Source: Cupriavidus sp. (GTDB lineage Bacteria; Pseudomonadota; Gammaproteobacteria; Burkholderiales; Burkholderiaceae). Taken from it: 58,577 nucleotides of DNA. Of the stretch, positions 16,336 to 24,256 are shown piece by piece (position 1 is the first letter of the stretch; the number at the start of each line of letters is the position of its first letter). The notes below the pieces were generated by a model. That model searched no databases and had not been told where the DNA came from. It worked only from the letters and a program-made list of their open reading frames with translations. The translations under genes were made by a program, and so were the position numbers. The DNA lies in the NCBI GenBank assembly GCA_031181345.1, contig JAPSLC010000034.1:1-58577 (forward strand), written 5' to 3'.

Positions 16336-17490
16336 TCAGAGGAAATGCGGGATACGCGCGTTCAGCGACGGTCGATAACGATACGCCTGCGCCAGCGCGG
16401 CCGGCTCGATGCCGCGCGCCAGCAGCGCGGCCACGGTGGCTTCTGCCAGCGTCGCGGCCAGCGCATCGCCCGGACATCGATGCGCACCATGGCCGAAGGT
16501 CCAGCTGCGCTCGCCAGGATGGGCCGGCGCGCTCGCCGAGGCAGTGGCCGCGGCACCGGCTCCCTCGGCTTGCGATGCGGCGGCCGCGGCAAGCAGCACC
16601 AGGATGCCATCGCCGCGCCGCAGCGGCACGCCGCACACGCGCGCGTCCTCGGCCAGGAAGCGGCGCGTGTTGTGGATCGGCGGATCGGCCCGCAGCACGC
16701 GCGCCACTGTCGCGCGCAGATCGTCGGCCGCGGCGGCATCGCGCGCGAGCCACAGCAGCGTATTGCCGATCAGCCCGGCCGTCGCCTCGCAGCTCTGCAC
16801 CATCAGCCCCAGCTGGTTGGCGCCGATCGCATCGTCGTCGACACCGGCCGCGCGCGCGTGTTCGCGCAGCGCCCGCGTCCACGGCGTATCGGCACACGGC
16901 AGCATCTGCAGCGATGCCGCCGCCTCGATGCCGGCCGCGATCTCGGCCGAACCCGCCAGCTGCGACATTGCCGCGGCGAAGCTGGCGATCTGCGTGGCGA
17001 TCCGGCCGGCGGTGGTTTCGTCATCGCCGGCCGTATACCCCAGCAAACCGGCGAGCGCGATCACCGGCAGCGCGCTGCTCCAGCGGTTCGCCGTGGCGGC
17101 GGGATCGCGCGCCACCGGCAAGAGACGCGCCCATGCCGATGCCGCGGCGCGCACGTCGTTCAGGTCCAGCGTCGCCAACTTCCGTTGCAGCACCGCCTTC
17201 AACAGTGCTTGGTCCTGACCGTCGTTCATCCGGATCAGCCGCGCGAACAGGGTGCCGGCGGGCGACTGCGCGAGCGGCGGCGGCACCGGCTGTCCCGGCG
17301 GCCGCACCCGGCACGCCGGATGCGACAGCACCGCCGCCACCTCGGCCGGGCCGGCGGCGACCCACAGCATCAGCATGGCGTCGCGGTGAAACGGCTGCAC
17401 GCGTGCGAGTTCGCGATAGTAGGGGTAGGGGTCGGGATGGGTCGCGGCCGCCAGCGGATCGGGAGGCGGCTTCGTCGGGTCCAGGGTCAT
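16336..17490 (-). CDS. Atypical cytochrome P450
   Basis: A 384-residue soluble P450-like protein (start ATG 17490). The heme-thiolate loop is intact: FGHGAHRCPGDALA with Cys339. The I-helix segment MVQSCEATAGL keeps the acid and the second Thr. Two otherwise near-universal positions are changed: the K-helix ExxR reads RVLR (residues 264-267), losing the Glu, and the C-helix His of HxxxR is Asp-Gln-Ala-Leu-Leu (in NDGQDQALLKAV). So heme binding looks possible but the fold-stabilising salt bridge is altered. The frame extends to TTG 17535 through an imperfect CTTCAAGGCG repeat; neither start has a ribosome site. The ABM and TSUP genes follow, and an ArsR-type regulator is divergent, 129 bases away. 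No dedicated ferredoxin or reductase adjoins it. Confidence 0.88.
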   Translation of the reverse strand: MTLDPTKPPPDPLAAATHPDPYPYYRELARVQPFHRDAMLMLWVAAGPAEVAAVLSHPACRVRPPGQPVPPPLAQSPAGTLFARLIRMNDGQDQALLKAVLQRKLATLDLNDVRAAASAWARLLPVARDPAATANRWSSALPVIALAGLLGYTAGDDETTAGRIATQIASFAAAMSQLAGSAEIAAGIEAAASLQMLPCADTPWTRALREHARAAGVDDDAIGANQLGLMVQSCEATAGLIGNTLLWLARDAAAADDLRATVARVLRADPPIHNTRRFLAEDARVCGVPLRRGDGILVLLAAAAASQAEGAGAAATASASAPAHPGERSWTFGHGAHRCPGDALAATLAEATVAALLARGIEPAALAQAYRYRPSLNARIPHFL

Positions 17491-17563
17491 CGGGTTCAAG
17501 GCGGGCTTCAAGGCGAGCTTCGGGCCGAGCTTCAAGGCGGCTTCACACCGAACGGCGCAAGGT

Positions 17564-17591
17564 TGATATCGGCAAGTATCGGCCTATACTG
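17564..17591 (+). promoter_or_regulatory. Promoter of the ArsR-type gene with 11-base-spaced direct repeats
   Basis: TTGATA (17564-17569) and TATACT (17586-17591) are separated by 16 bases, with the ATG of the regulator 28 bases further on. TATCGGC is repeated at 17568-17574 and 17579-17585, one helical turn apart and inside the promoter, so it is a plausible autoregulatory binding site. Confidence 0.6.
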
Positions 17592-17619
17592 CGATCGTTG
17601 TTTCACCGTGGAATGAACT

Positions 17620-18309
17620 ATGGAATACGCCCCAAGCATCAGTCAGTTGGCCGGCCTGCTCGCGGACCCGGGCCGCGCCGCGATGCTGTGGGCATTGATG
17701 GACGGCAGCGCAAGACCGGCCGGCGAGCTCGGGCTGATCGCCGGGCTGTCGGCCTCGTCGACCAGCGGCCATCTGGCTCGGCTGGCCGAGGGCGGCCTGC
17801 TGGCGGTCGAGACGCACGGGCGCAATCGCTATTACCGGCTGGCCGCTCCCGAGATCGGCGTGGCCATCGAGGCGCTGGCCGCGGCCTCGCAGGCGAGCCG
17901 CCCGCCGCGCCTGCGTGCGGTGCCGCCGTCGCGCACCGCGCCGGCGACGCTGCGCCACGCGCGCACCTGCTACGACCACCTGGCCGGCGAACTCGCGGTG
18001 GACCTGTTCGCGCGCATGTCGCGTTCGGGCTGGATTCTCGTGCGGGACAGCGCGGTGGAATTGTCCGAGCACGGGGCGCACGGCATGGTGCGACTGGGCG
18101 TGGATCTCGAAGGCGCGCGCCGCAAGCGCAGGCAGTTCGCCTGCACCTGCCCCGACTGGAGCGAACGCAAGCCGCATCTGGGCGGCGCGCTGGGCGCGGC
18201 CTTGCTGGACGCGATGCTGCAACGGCGCTGGATCGAACGCACGCCATCGTCGCGCGCGCTGCGGGTGACGCCGCGCGGCCTGCGGGAGATCGGACAGCTG
18301 GCGCACTAG
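17620..18309 (+). CDS. ArsR-family winged-helix regulator with C-terminal extension
   Basis: A 229-residue regulator. Residues 1-85 are an ArsR winged helix (ISQLAGLLADPGRAAMLWALMDGSARPAGELGLIAGLSASSTSGHLARLAEGGLLAVETHGRNRYYRLAAPEIGVAIEAL). No classic metal motif such as ELCVCDL is seen. The C-terminal 130 residues include a conserved RTCYDHLAGELAVDLFARM stretch and CTCPDWSERKPHLGGALGAALLDAMLQRRWI, found in the larger ArsR subgroup where this region probably binds an organic ligand or senses redox state; the two Cys in CTCPDW are notable. It diverges from the P450-ABM-TSUP group and is its likely regulator. Confidence 0.9.
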   Translation: MEYAPSISQLAGLLADPGRAAMLWALMDGSARPAGELGLIAGLSASSTSGHLARLAEGGLLAVETHGRNRYYRLAAPEIGVAIEALAAASQASRPPRLRAVPPSRTAPATLRHARTCYDHLAGELAVDLFARMSRSGWILVRDSAVELSEHGAHGMVRLGVDLEGARRKRRQFACTCPDWSERKPHLGGALGAALLDAMLQRRWIERTPSSRALRVTPRGLREIGQLAH

Positions 18310-18361
18310 CGACAACCCGGTCGGCACACTGGACCGGCACACGGAAGCGGGAGGGCTGAGC

Positions 18362-18865
18362 GTGAATGGAGTAATCGACGACGAGTCCCGCCAGGCGGTC
18401 GAACGGCTGCTCGGCATGATCAACTTCGACGATGGCGCGATGGTCGACAAGCAGCTGGCGCTGCTCGACGAGGCGCTGGAGGAAGCCGACGATACGGTCG
18501 AAGGCACCGAACTGCTGTCGGTGGTGCAGGACGTGGTCGACTGGGAAGCGGGCTTCCAGGTCGAACAGAGCGACACCGCGACCTTTATCGATTGCCTGAA
18601 CCAGCTGGCGGCGCGCGTCGCGCTGGTGCTCGATTGGGGCGTGGACGACCCCGAGGACGAAGACTTCCTCGGCAGCATCACCGTCCCCGAACTGATGGAG
18701 CAGGCGCACGAGCAGTTGCGCGCGGCCGGCATCACGCTATGGCACTGGGAGATCGGCTCGGGCGTCTACGCGGGCTGGATCGCGCGCGCCGAGGACGATG
18801 ACGAGATCCTGGCGATCGGCGAGACGCTGGGCGTCGAACTGCGGACCGGCGATCAGCCTTTCTGA
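18362..18865 (+). CDS. Acidic protein of unknown function
   Basis: A 167-residue, strongly acidic, soluble protein with no signal peptide or membrane segment. It starts at GTG 18362 with GGGAGG 7-12 bases upstream, which decides the start. The N-terminal half is helical (DGAMVDKQLALLDEALEEADD, LLSVVQDVVDWE) and the C-terminal end has LWHWEIGSGVYAGWIARAEDDDEILAIGETLGVELRTGDQPF, a pattern I associate loosely with the DUF6630 family without being sure. It begins 52 bases after the ArsR-type gene in the same direction, so a shared transcript is possible, and converges on the LysR gene with 17 bases between stops. I assign no function. Confidence 0.75.
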   Translation: MNGVIDDESRQAVERLLGMINFDDGAMVDKQLALLDEALEEADDTVEGTELLSVVQDVVDWEAGFQVEQSDTATFIDCLNQLAARVALVLDWGVDDPEDEDFLGSITVPELMEQAHEQLRAAGITLWHWEIGSGVYAGWIARAEDDDEILAIGETLGVELRTGDQPF

Positions 18866-18882
18866 CCGGGGCCGCCGGACCT

Positions 18883-19860
18883 TCATGCCTTGATATCGGC
18901 TTCGGTGCCGGCCCTGGCCTCGGCCTTGGTGTCCGTCTTTCCCGCGCGCCGTGCCCCACGCGCCGGCGCCGGGGCACCCAGCGTGTTTTCCATCACGTCC
19001 AGCAACGCCCGGACCGCGGCGGGCATCAACTTGCGCGCGGGCATCAGCACATAGACCTTCAGCGGCGACGACGCATAGGCCGGCAGCACGCGCACCAGCT
19101 GCCCCTGGCGGACATGCTCCTCGACGAACTTCGGCGAGAGCCGCGTCACGCCCAGCCCGTCGGTCGCGGCCTTGAGCCGGATCTCGGCGTTATGCGTGCG
19201 AATGCGCGGATCGACCGGCAGCACGGCCACCTCGGCGCCTTCCTGCACGAATTCCCAGCGGCGGTCGTCGGCATTGCCGATCACGGGCCAGCCGTTCAGA
19301 TCGCCGGGCGAGCGCGGCAGCCCGCGCGCCTGGATCAGCGACGGCGCGGCATAGAAGGCGCGCTCGACCAGCACCACGCGCTTGCTGGCAAACGAACTGT
19401 CGTGCAGCGTGGTGTTGGTCATCACGAAGGCCAGGTCGTAGCCGTGCTTGAGCAGGTCCGGCTGGTCCCAGGTGACGTCGATCTGCACCTTCAGGTTCGG
19501 ATGCAGCGACAGCAGGCGCGACAGGCTCGGGGCCAGATGCTGCGAGCCGACCTCGTACGGCGTGGCGATCCGCAGCGTGCCGCTGACCTGCTCGCTCGCC
19601 GAGGCGGCCTCGGCGCTGATCTCGCGCAAGGCGGCGAAATGCGGCGCGACGCGTTCGTACAGGCGCTGGCCCTGCTCGGTCACGCGCACGCGGCGCGTGT
19701 TGCGCTCGAACAGCCGCCCGCCGAGCTGCGCTTCAAGCCGGGCGATCGCTGCGCTCGCGGATGACTTCGGCACCTCGGCCAGTTCGGCCCCATGCGTGAA
19801 GGTGCCTGCCTCGACCACGCGGCAGAAGATTTCCCAATCCTTCCATTCGATCGTCTTCAT
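18883..19860 (-). CDS. LysR-family transcriptional regulator
   Basis: A 325-residue LysR regulator. The winged helix is at residues 5-65 (WEIFCRVVEAGTFTHGAELAEVPKSSASAAIARLEAQLGGRLFERNTRRVRVTEQGQRLYERV), and the substrate-binding domain follows (GTLRIATPYEVGSQHLAPSLSRLL onward). The start is ATG 19860 (MKTIEWKDW), the usual family start; the frame runs 17 codons further but without support. The last 25 residues after ENTLGAPAP are a low-complexity Ala/Lys/Glu/Thr tail, from an imperfect DNA repeat of GGC-CTCGGC type. Its neighbour is a zinc alcohol dehydrogenase in the same direction, 106 bases away, which may be a target. The effector is unknown. Confidence 0.92.
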   Translation of the reverse strand: MKTIEWKDWEIFCRVVEAGTFTHGAELAEVPKSSASAAIARLEAQLGGRLFERNTRRVRVTEQGQRLYERVAPHFAALREISAEAASASEQVSGTLRIATPYEVGSQHLAPSLSRLLSLHPNLKVQIDVTWDQPDLLKHGYDLAFVMTNTTLHDSSFASKRVVLVERAFYAAPSLIQARGLPRSPGDLNGWPVIGNADDRRWEFVQEGAEVAVLPVDPRIRTHNAEIRLKAATDGLGVTRLSPKFVEEHVRQGQLVRVLPAYASSPLKVYVLMPARKLMPAAVRALLDVMENTLGAPAPARGARRAGKTDTKAEARAGTEADIKA

Positions 19861-19966
19861 CGTCCCGTTCGCCGGCGCCTGACATGCGGCGCACGGGCGG
19901 GATTTTCCCACAGCGCGCGCGGCATCGCTGGCGCGCGGCCTGGTTCGCCATCCCGCTGGCGGCAGG

Positions 19967-21052
19967 TCAATGCTCGAACAGGATCACCGAACGCGCGAGC
20001 TCGCCGCGCCGCAACTCGTCGAAGGCCTCGTTGATGCGCTCGAGCGGCAGCCGCTGCGCGATCAGCGCATCGAGTTCCAGCCGGCCCGACAGATAGAAGT
20101 CCACCAGGCGCGGCATGTCGATCGGGAAGCGGTTCGAGCCCATCATCGAGCCCTGGATGCGTTTCTCGGCGAGAAAGTCGGTGCCCTTGAGCTCGATCTT
20201 GACGCCCGGCGGCAGCATGCCGATCACGGTGGCCGCCCCACCCCGGCGCAGCATGGCCCACGCCTGCTCGGCGGTCGCCTTCAGCCCGATCGCTTCGAAG
20301 GCGTGATGCACGCCGCCGCCGGTCAGCGTACGCACCGCGTCGACGGGATCGGCCGCGCTGGCGTCGACCACATCGGTGGCGCCGAAGCGGCGCGCGAGCT
20401 CGAGCTTGCCGGGCAGCCGATCGATCGCGATGATGCGGCCGGCGCCCGCCAGCGCGGCGGCGTTGATGGTGGCCAGGCCAATGCCGCCGCAGCCGATCAC
20501 CGCCACGGTGTCGCCCGGCCGCACGCCGGCGGTATGCGCGACCGCGCCGAAGCCGGTGGTCACCGCACAGCCGATCAGCGCGGCGCGGTCCAGCGGCATG
20601 TCGCGCCGGATCGCCACCAGCGCATGCTCGTGGATCAGCATCTGCTCGGCGAAGGCCGACAGGTTCAGGAACTGGTTCATCGCCGCGCCGGTGGCGCGCA
20701 GCCGCGGCGGCTCGTCTTCGCGCCGGCGCGTATCGGGCGCGACGCATAGCGACAGATGGCCGCTCAGGCAGTGCTCGCAGTGGCCGCAATAGGCCGACAG
20801 GCAGGTGATCACATGATCGCCGGGCTTGACCGTGCGCACCTCGGCGCCGACCTGCTCGACCACGCCGGCCGCTTCGTGCCCCAGCACCACCGGCATCGGA
20901 AACGGATAGGCGCCGTCGAGGAAATGCAGGTCCGAATGGCAGACACCGACCGCCGCGGTGCGCACCAGCACCTCGCGCGGGCCGGGCTTGTCGATGGCGA
21001 GGTCTTCGATGACCAGCGGGGTCCTGGGCTGATGCAGCACGGCAGCTTTCAT
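19967..21052 (-). CDS. Zinc-dependent alcohol dehydrogenase (class III-like)
   Basis: A 361-residue medium-chain dehydrogenase/reductase. Catalytic-zinc ligands are in GVCHSDLH, LGHEAAG and GCAVTTGFGA; the structural zinc has the four Cys of CGHCEHCLSGHLSLC. The Rossmann loop is VAVIGCGGIGLATI followed by Asp in IIAIDRLPGK, which favours NAD(H). The class III/mycothiol-like features (GCAVTTGFGAV, KGTDFLAEKRIQGSMMGSNRFPIDMP) point to the formaldehyde- or NDMA-dependent-like aryl/alkyl alcohol dehydrogenases. It should oxidise a primary alcohol or aldehyde adduct in the cytoplasm. It stands between the LysR gene downstream and the NUDIX-hydrolase gene upstream, with about 100 bases on either side. 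Confidence 0.93.
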   Translation of the reverse strand: MKAAVLHQPRTPLVIEDLAIDKPGPREVLVRTAAVGVCHSDLHFLDGAYPFPMPVVLGHEAAGVVEQVGAEVRTVKPGDHVITCLSAYCGHCEHCLSGHLSLCVAPDTRRREDEPPRLRATGAAMNQFLNLSAFAEQMLIHEHALVAIRRDMPLDRAALIGCAVTTGFGAVAHTAGVRPGDTVAVIGCGGIGLATINAAALAGAGRIIAIDRLPGKLELARRFGATDVVDASAADPVDAVRTLTGGGVHHAFEAIGLKATAEQAWAMLRRGGAATVIGMLPPGVKIELKGTDFLAEKRIQGSMMGSNRFPIDMPRLVDFYLSGRLELDALIAQRLPLERINEAFDELRRGELARSVILFEH

Positions 21053-21160
21053 GGTGTCTCCTTGTTCCGCTTCAACTTGATGAGGCTATCGGGAAGGCCA
21101 CTGCGACTTTGCGCGCGCCGGCGCATCGGCCGGGACGAGTCCGGCTCGAACCTGCTGGAT

Positions 21161-22903
21161 CTACTGCAGCATGCGCCAGTCGCCCTGCGCTTGCTGCGCC
21201 TGTCCGTCGGCCTGGAGTTTGAGCAGATGCGCCAGCAGCGAGCGCTGCGCGACCGGCAGCATGCGCGGCGGCACGTCGTCGTAGACGCGCGGCAGCAGCG
21301 TTTCGATCGGCGCCGGCCCCAGCTCGCGCAGCGCATTGACGACCTTGGCCTCGCGATGCTGCCGATGGCGCATCAGCAGCCGGATCGCCTCGCGCGGCCG
21401 CGGCATCAGGAAGCCATGGCCGGGCGCGAGCCATTCGAGGTCCTCGTCCAGCAGCGCGGCCAGCGAGGCCAGATAGGCGCGCATGTCGCCATCGGGCGGG
21501 CCGATCACCACGGTGGAGCCCTGCATCACGTGGTCGCCGGTAAACAGCAACTTTTCTTCCTCGAGCAGGAAGCACAGGTGGTTGGACGCATGCCCGGGGG
21601 TATGCAGCACGCGCAGCGCGATGGCGTCGCCCGGGACATCGGTGTCGCCGAGCACGATGCGCTCGCCGTGTTCGAGCACGCGGTCCGGCGCGAAAGTCGG
21701 GTCCTGCCGCTCGGGCCGGCCGGCCAGGCGTCCGAGCACCTGTGCCCCGGTCGCTTCGCGCAGCCGCACTGCGCCCGGCGAATGATCGATATGCGTGTGC
21801 GTGGCAAGAATCCAGCGGATCGGTCCCGGCGCCGCGGCCAGCACCGCGCGCTGATGCGCCTCGTCGTCGGGACCCGGGTCGATCACGGCCCATTCGTTGC
21901 GCGTGCCGCCGCCGACCAGATAGGTGTTGGTGCCGGGACCGGTCATCGCGTTGCCGTTGTCGGCGGTCACGCGCCAGACCCGTTCGGACAACCGCACCGG
22001 CACGCCCGGTTCGAGCGCATAGCGCGCATGGCCGGCGCCGTCGGGATCGATTCGGGCGATCTCGGCATAGGGCGGCTCGTCCGGCTGCACCGGGCGCACG
22101 CCCTTGGGCCCATTGGCCAGCCGCGGCATGATCAGCGCGATCTCGCGCAGGCCCTGCGCGTAGTCGAAGCAGGCCTGCGCCGTCGGGAAATGCGCGATCG
22201 ACGCCAGCATGCGGCGCGTCACGTTGACCAGCGTCATGCCGCTGTCCGGCGCGATCGCCTCCGACGGACGCACCCAGCGATGATCGACCGCCTCGATGCC
22301 GTCGTGCATGGCGCTCTGCCCCGGGGGCAGCACCGCGACGAAGAAACGCGTATCGAAACGCTTGGGCAGGCCGGGGGGCGTCAGCCAGTGGCTGATATAG
22401 GCCATCTTGTCCATCGCCAGGCGCAGATCGAAGCGGCGGCAGACCTCGGCGATGCCCGGGCCGCCGTAGCGCACCGCCTCGCGCAGCCAGGCCAGCTGCG
22501 CGTCGTCGAAGCGTTCGAGCGCGACCATCTCGCCATCGCGCTGGTAGGCGAACAGCAGGCCCGCCTCCTCGCAGCATTCGCGCACGGCGCACAGGTAAAA
22601 GTCCAGTCCTCCGGCGGGCAGGCGCAGCCGCGCGCTGGCGGCGGCATCGTCGAGCCCTTCGCACAGGCCGTGCAGCTGGTGGTCCTGCGGATCGAGCGTG
22701 CCGCCGGGAAACACATAGGCGCCGCTGCTGCGATCGTCCTGGCGTTCGGGCCGGCGCACCAGCAGCACTTCCATGCCGGCTGCGCCGTCGCGCAGCACCA
22801 GCACGCTGGCCGCGTGGCGCAGCGACGGCGCACGCGGGCGCTTCGCTGGTGCGGCAGATGCGGCGCCAGCGGCGGCGTCCGGGGTGGGATTCGATGGATT
22901 CAT
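21161..22903 (-). CDS. NUDIX hydrolase fused to metallo-beta-lactamase-fold hydrolase
   Basis: A two-domain protein of 580 residues. The N-terminal 270 residues are a NUDIX domain of the long-insertion type: VFPGGTLD, then about 40 residues, then VRECCEEAGLLF for the REUxEExGU part of the box. The C-terminal 290 residues are a metallo-beta-lactamase domain related to LACTB2/glyoxalase II: ATHTHIDHSPGA (HxHxDH), TPGHASNHLCFLLEEEKLLFTGDH, and APGHG, followed by a small winged-helix end (PRPREAIRLLMRHRQHREAKVVNAL onward). Both active sites look intact. The frame extends to ATG 22966; ATG 22903 is chosen because the sequence before it is unlike protein. One could imagine cleavage of a CoA or nucleotide adduct and then a thioester or phosphodiester, but that is inference. 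Confidence 0.9.
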   Translation of the reverse strand: MNPSNPTPDAAAGAASAAPAKRPRAPSLRHAASVLVLRDGAAGMEVLLVRRPERQDDRSSGAYVFPGGTLDPQDHQLHGLCEGLDDAAASARLRLPAGGLDFYLCAVRECCEEAGLLFAYQRDGEMVALERFDDAQLAWLREAVRYGGPGIAEVCRRFDLRLAMDKMAYISHWLTPPGLPKRFDTRFFVAVLPPGQSAMHDGIEAVDHRWVRPSEAIAPDSGMTLVNVTRRMLASIAHFPTAQACFDYAQGLREIALIMPRLANGPKGVRPVQPDEPPYAEIARIDPDGAGHARYALEPGVPVRLSERVWRVTADNGNAMTGPGTNTYLVGGGTRNEWAVIDPGPDDEAHQRAVLAAAPGPIRWILATHTHIDHSPGAVRLREATGAQVLGRLAGRPERQDPTFAPDRVLEHGERIVLGDTDVPGDAIALRVLHTPGHASNHLCFLLEEEKLLFTGDHVMQGSTVVIGPPDGDMRAYLASLAALLDEDLEWLAPGHGFLMPRPREAIRLLMRHRQHREAKVVNALRELGPAPIETLLPRVYDDVPPRMLPVAQRSLLAHLLKLQADGQAQQAQGDWRMLQ

Positions 22904-23075
22904 ACAGGTCGGAACGGATGGGTGGTCGGCGCGCGGGAACCGCTTGATTGCGGCGCGGGCCGTCATCGGATCGCCCTAGTGTAAGGGCAAGCGTCGCAGC
23001 GGTCATGGCGCACTGCGCCAGTGGAGCGCCGTGATGTGCGGTGACCGGCCGCGGCGGTGGGCCAGCTACCCCTGA

Positions 23076-23107
23076 CCCGTCGTCCCCGCTTTCGCGGGAA
23101 CGACGGG
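23076..23107. repeat. Extragenic palindrome CCCGTCGTyCCCGC type
   Basis: CCCGTCGTCCCCGC (23076-23089) pairs, with one mismatch, with GCGGGAACGACGGG (23094-23107) around the loop TTTC. It is of the same family as the elements at 25776-25844 and sits between two leftward genes, the MscS stop and the NUDIX fusion start. Confidence 0.85.
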
Positions 23108-23125
23108 ATGGTGACTGGGAAGAGA

Positions 23126-24115
23126 TCAGAACGCTGGCGACGAGGCGGGCGGTCCGCTGGTGTCGGGCGTGCCCGGGCCGCCCGCCGTGCCGGGGCGTCC
23201 CGTGCGGGCCATCCGCGCCCGGTCCTCGGCGGCCTCGCGCTGTTCGGCCCCGGTGGCGGACTCGGCCGCCGCATCGCCGCCGGCCTCCTTGCTCTCGTTC
23301 ATGCGCTGCCGATAGAAACGCCGGATGATCTGCTGCGCCACCGGCAGCCGCCCGCCCACCGGCGCGGGGAAACGCACGATCGCGTCGAGCCGGTCGGTGC
23401 CGACCGGTTCGAACATCACGCGCGGCGCGAACTGCGACAGGTCCAGGAAGCGCGTATCGCCATAGCGGCGCAAGCTCTGGCCCGCGGCCTCGAGAAACGG
23501 CTCGCAGGCCTGCTGCGCGATGTCGAGCAGCTCCGCCTCGATGCGGTCCGGGTCGCACTGCGCCGCCAGCGGAATGCGCACGGTGTCCAGCGTGTATTTG
23601 CCCGCCTGCGAATGGTTGCGCACCGCGACGGTCAGCAGCAGGCTGTTGGGCACCTGCACCGTGAAGCCGGTGAATTGCCGCGTCGGCGCGACTTCGACAA
23701 GCGTGGTCGTCAGCGCGTCCATGTCGATGACCTCGCCGGCGTACTGGCCGATCTCGACCAGGTCGCCGAGCTGGAACGGGCGCGCGACCATCCGCATGAA
23801 CGCGCCGAGAAAGCACATCACCAGCTCCTTGCCGGAGATCATCAGCGCGGCGGCAAAGGCGGCCAGCGAGATCGCGACGCTCTTCAGCTCGGAGACCCAG
23901 ATGCCCAGCAGCAGCAGGAACGCCACCGCGCCGATCAGGTTGCGCGAGGCCACGGTCCAGGTCCGATAGCTGCGCAGATTGTCGCGATCGGCCAGCTGGC
24001 GCGAGACGAAGAAGCGGTTGCTCAGCTTGACCAGCAGCACGCCCATCAGGACGATGAGCACGCTCAGCACGATATGCAGCAGGATGCTGTCGTTGAAATC
24101 GAGATTCAGCTTCAT
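23126..24115 (-). CDS. MscS-family small mechanosensitive channel
   Basis: A 329-residue inner-membrane channel protein. Helices are seen at residues 10-30 (LLHIVLSVLIVLMGVLLVKL), 55-75 (ASRNLIGAVAFLLLLGIWV) and the pore-like TM3 (VAISLAAFAAALMISGKELVMCFLGAFMRM). The beta-domain segment RPFQLGDLVEIGQYAGEVIDMDALTTTLVE, the MscS family signature, follows directly. The last 50 residues are a low-complexity Ala/Glu/Gly/Pro tail with no fold. Such channels open on hypo-osmotic stretch, though many MscS-like proteins have other roles. It is divergent from lysP with 141 bases between starts. The frame is open far upstream but is antisense to lysP there. Confidence 0.92.
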   Translation of the reverse strand: MKLNLDFNDSILLHIVLSVLIVLMGVLLVKLSNRFFVSRQLADRDNLRSYRTWTVASRNLIGAVAFLLLLGIWVSELKSVAISLAAFAAALMISGKELVMCFLGAFMRMVARPFQLGDLVEIGQYAGEVIDMDALTTTLVEVAPTRQFTGFTVQVPNSLLLTVAVRNHSQAGKYTLDTVRIPLAAQCDPDRIEAELLDIAQQACEPFLEAAGQSLRRYGDTRFLDLSQFAPRVMFEPVGTDRLDAIVRFPAPVGGRLPVAQQIIRRFYRQRMNESKEAGGDAAAESATGAEQREAAEDRARMARTGRPGTAGGPGTPDTSGPPASSPAF

Positions 24116-24256
24116 GGTGTCGGGACCGCGGCGCTGGCGCACCGCTTGGCCGCGCGGGCAGGGAAGCCACGATTCTACCGAGTTGGCGACCCGGCTATCC
24201 CGCCGGCGGGTTTTCTTATAGGATGCCGCCCCATTGCTGGCCTTCCTGTGTTCACC

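Noticed and set aside
14898..18359. A rightward open frame of 1153 codons
   Set aside because: It runs antisense to the esterase, TSUP, ABM and P450 genes, and out of frame over the ArsR-type gene; no recognisable domain.
21072..24170. A leftward open frame of 1032 codons
   Set aside because: It covers the NUDIX fusion and MscS genes in a wrong frame; both of those have clear motifs.
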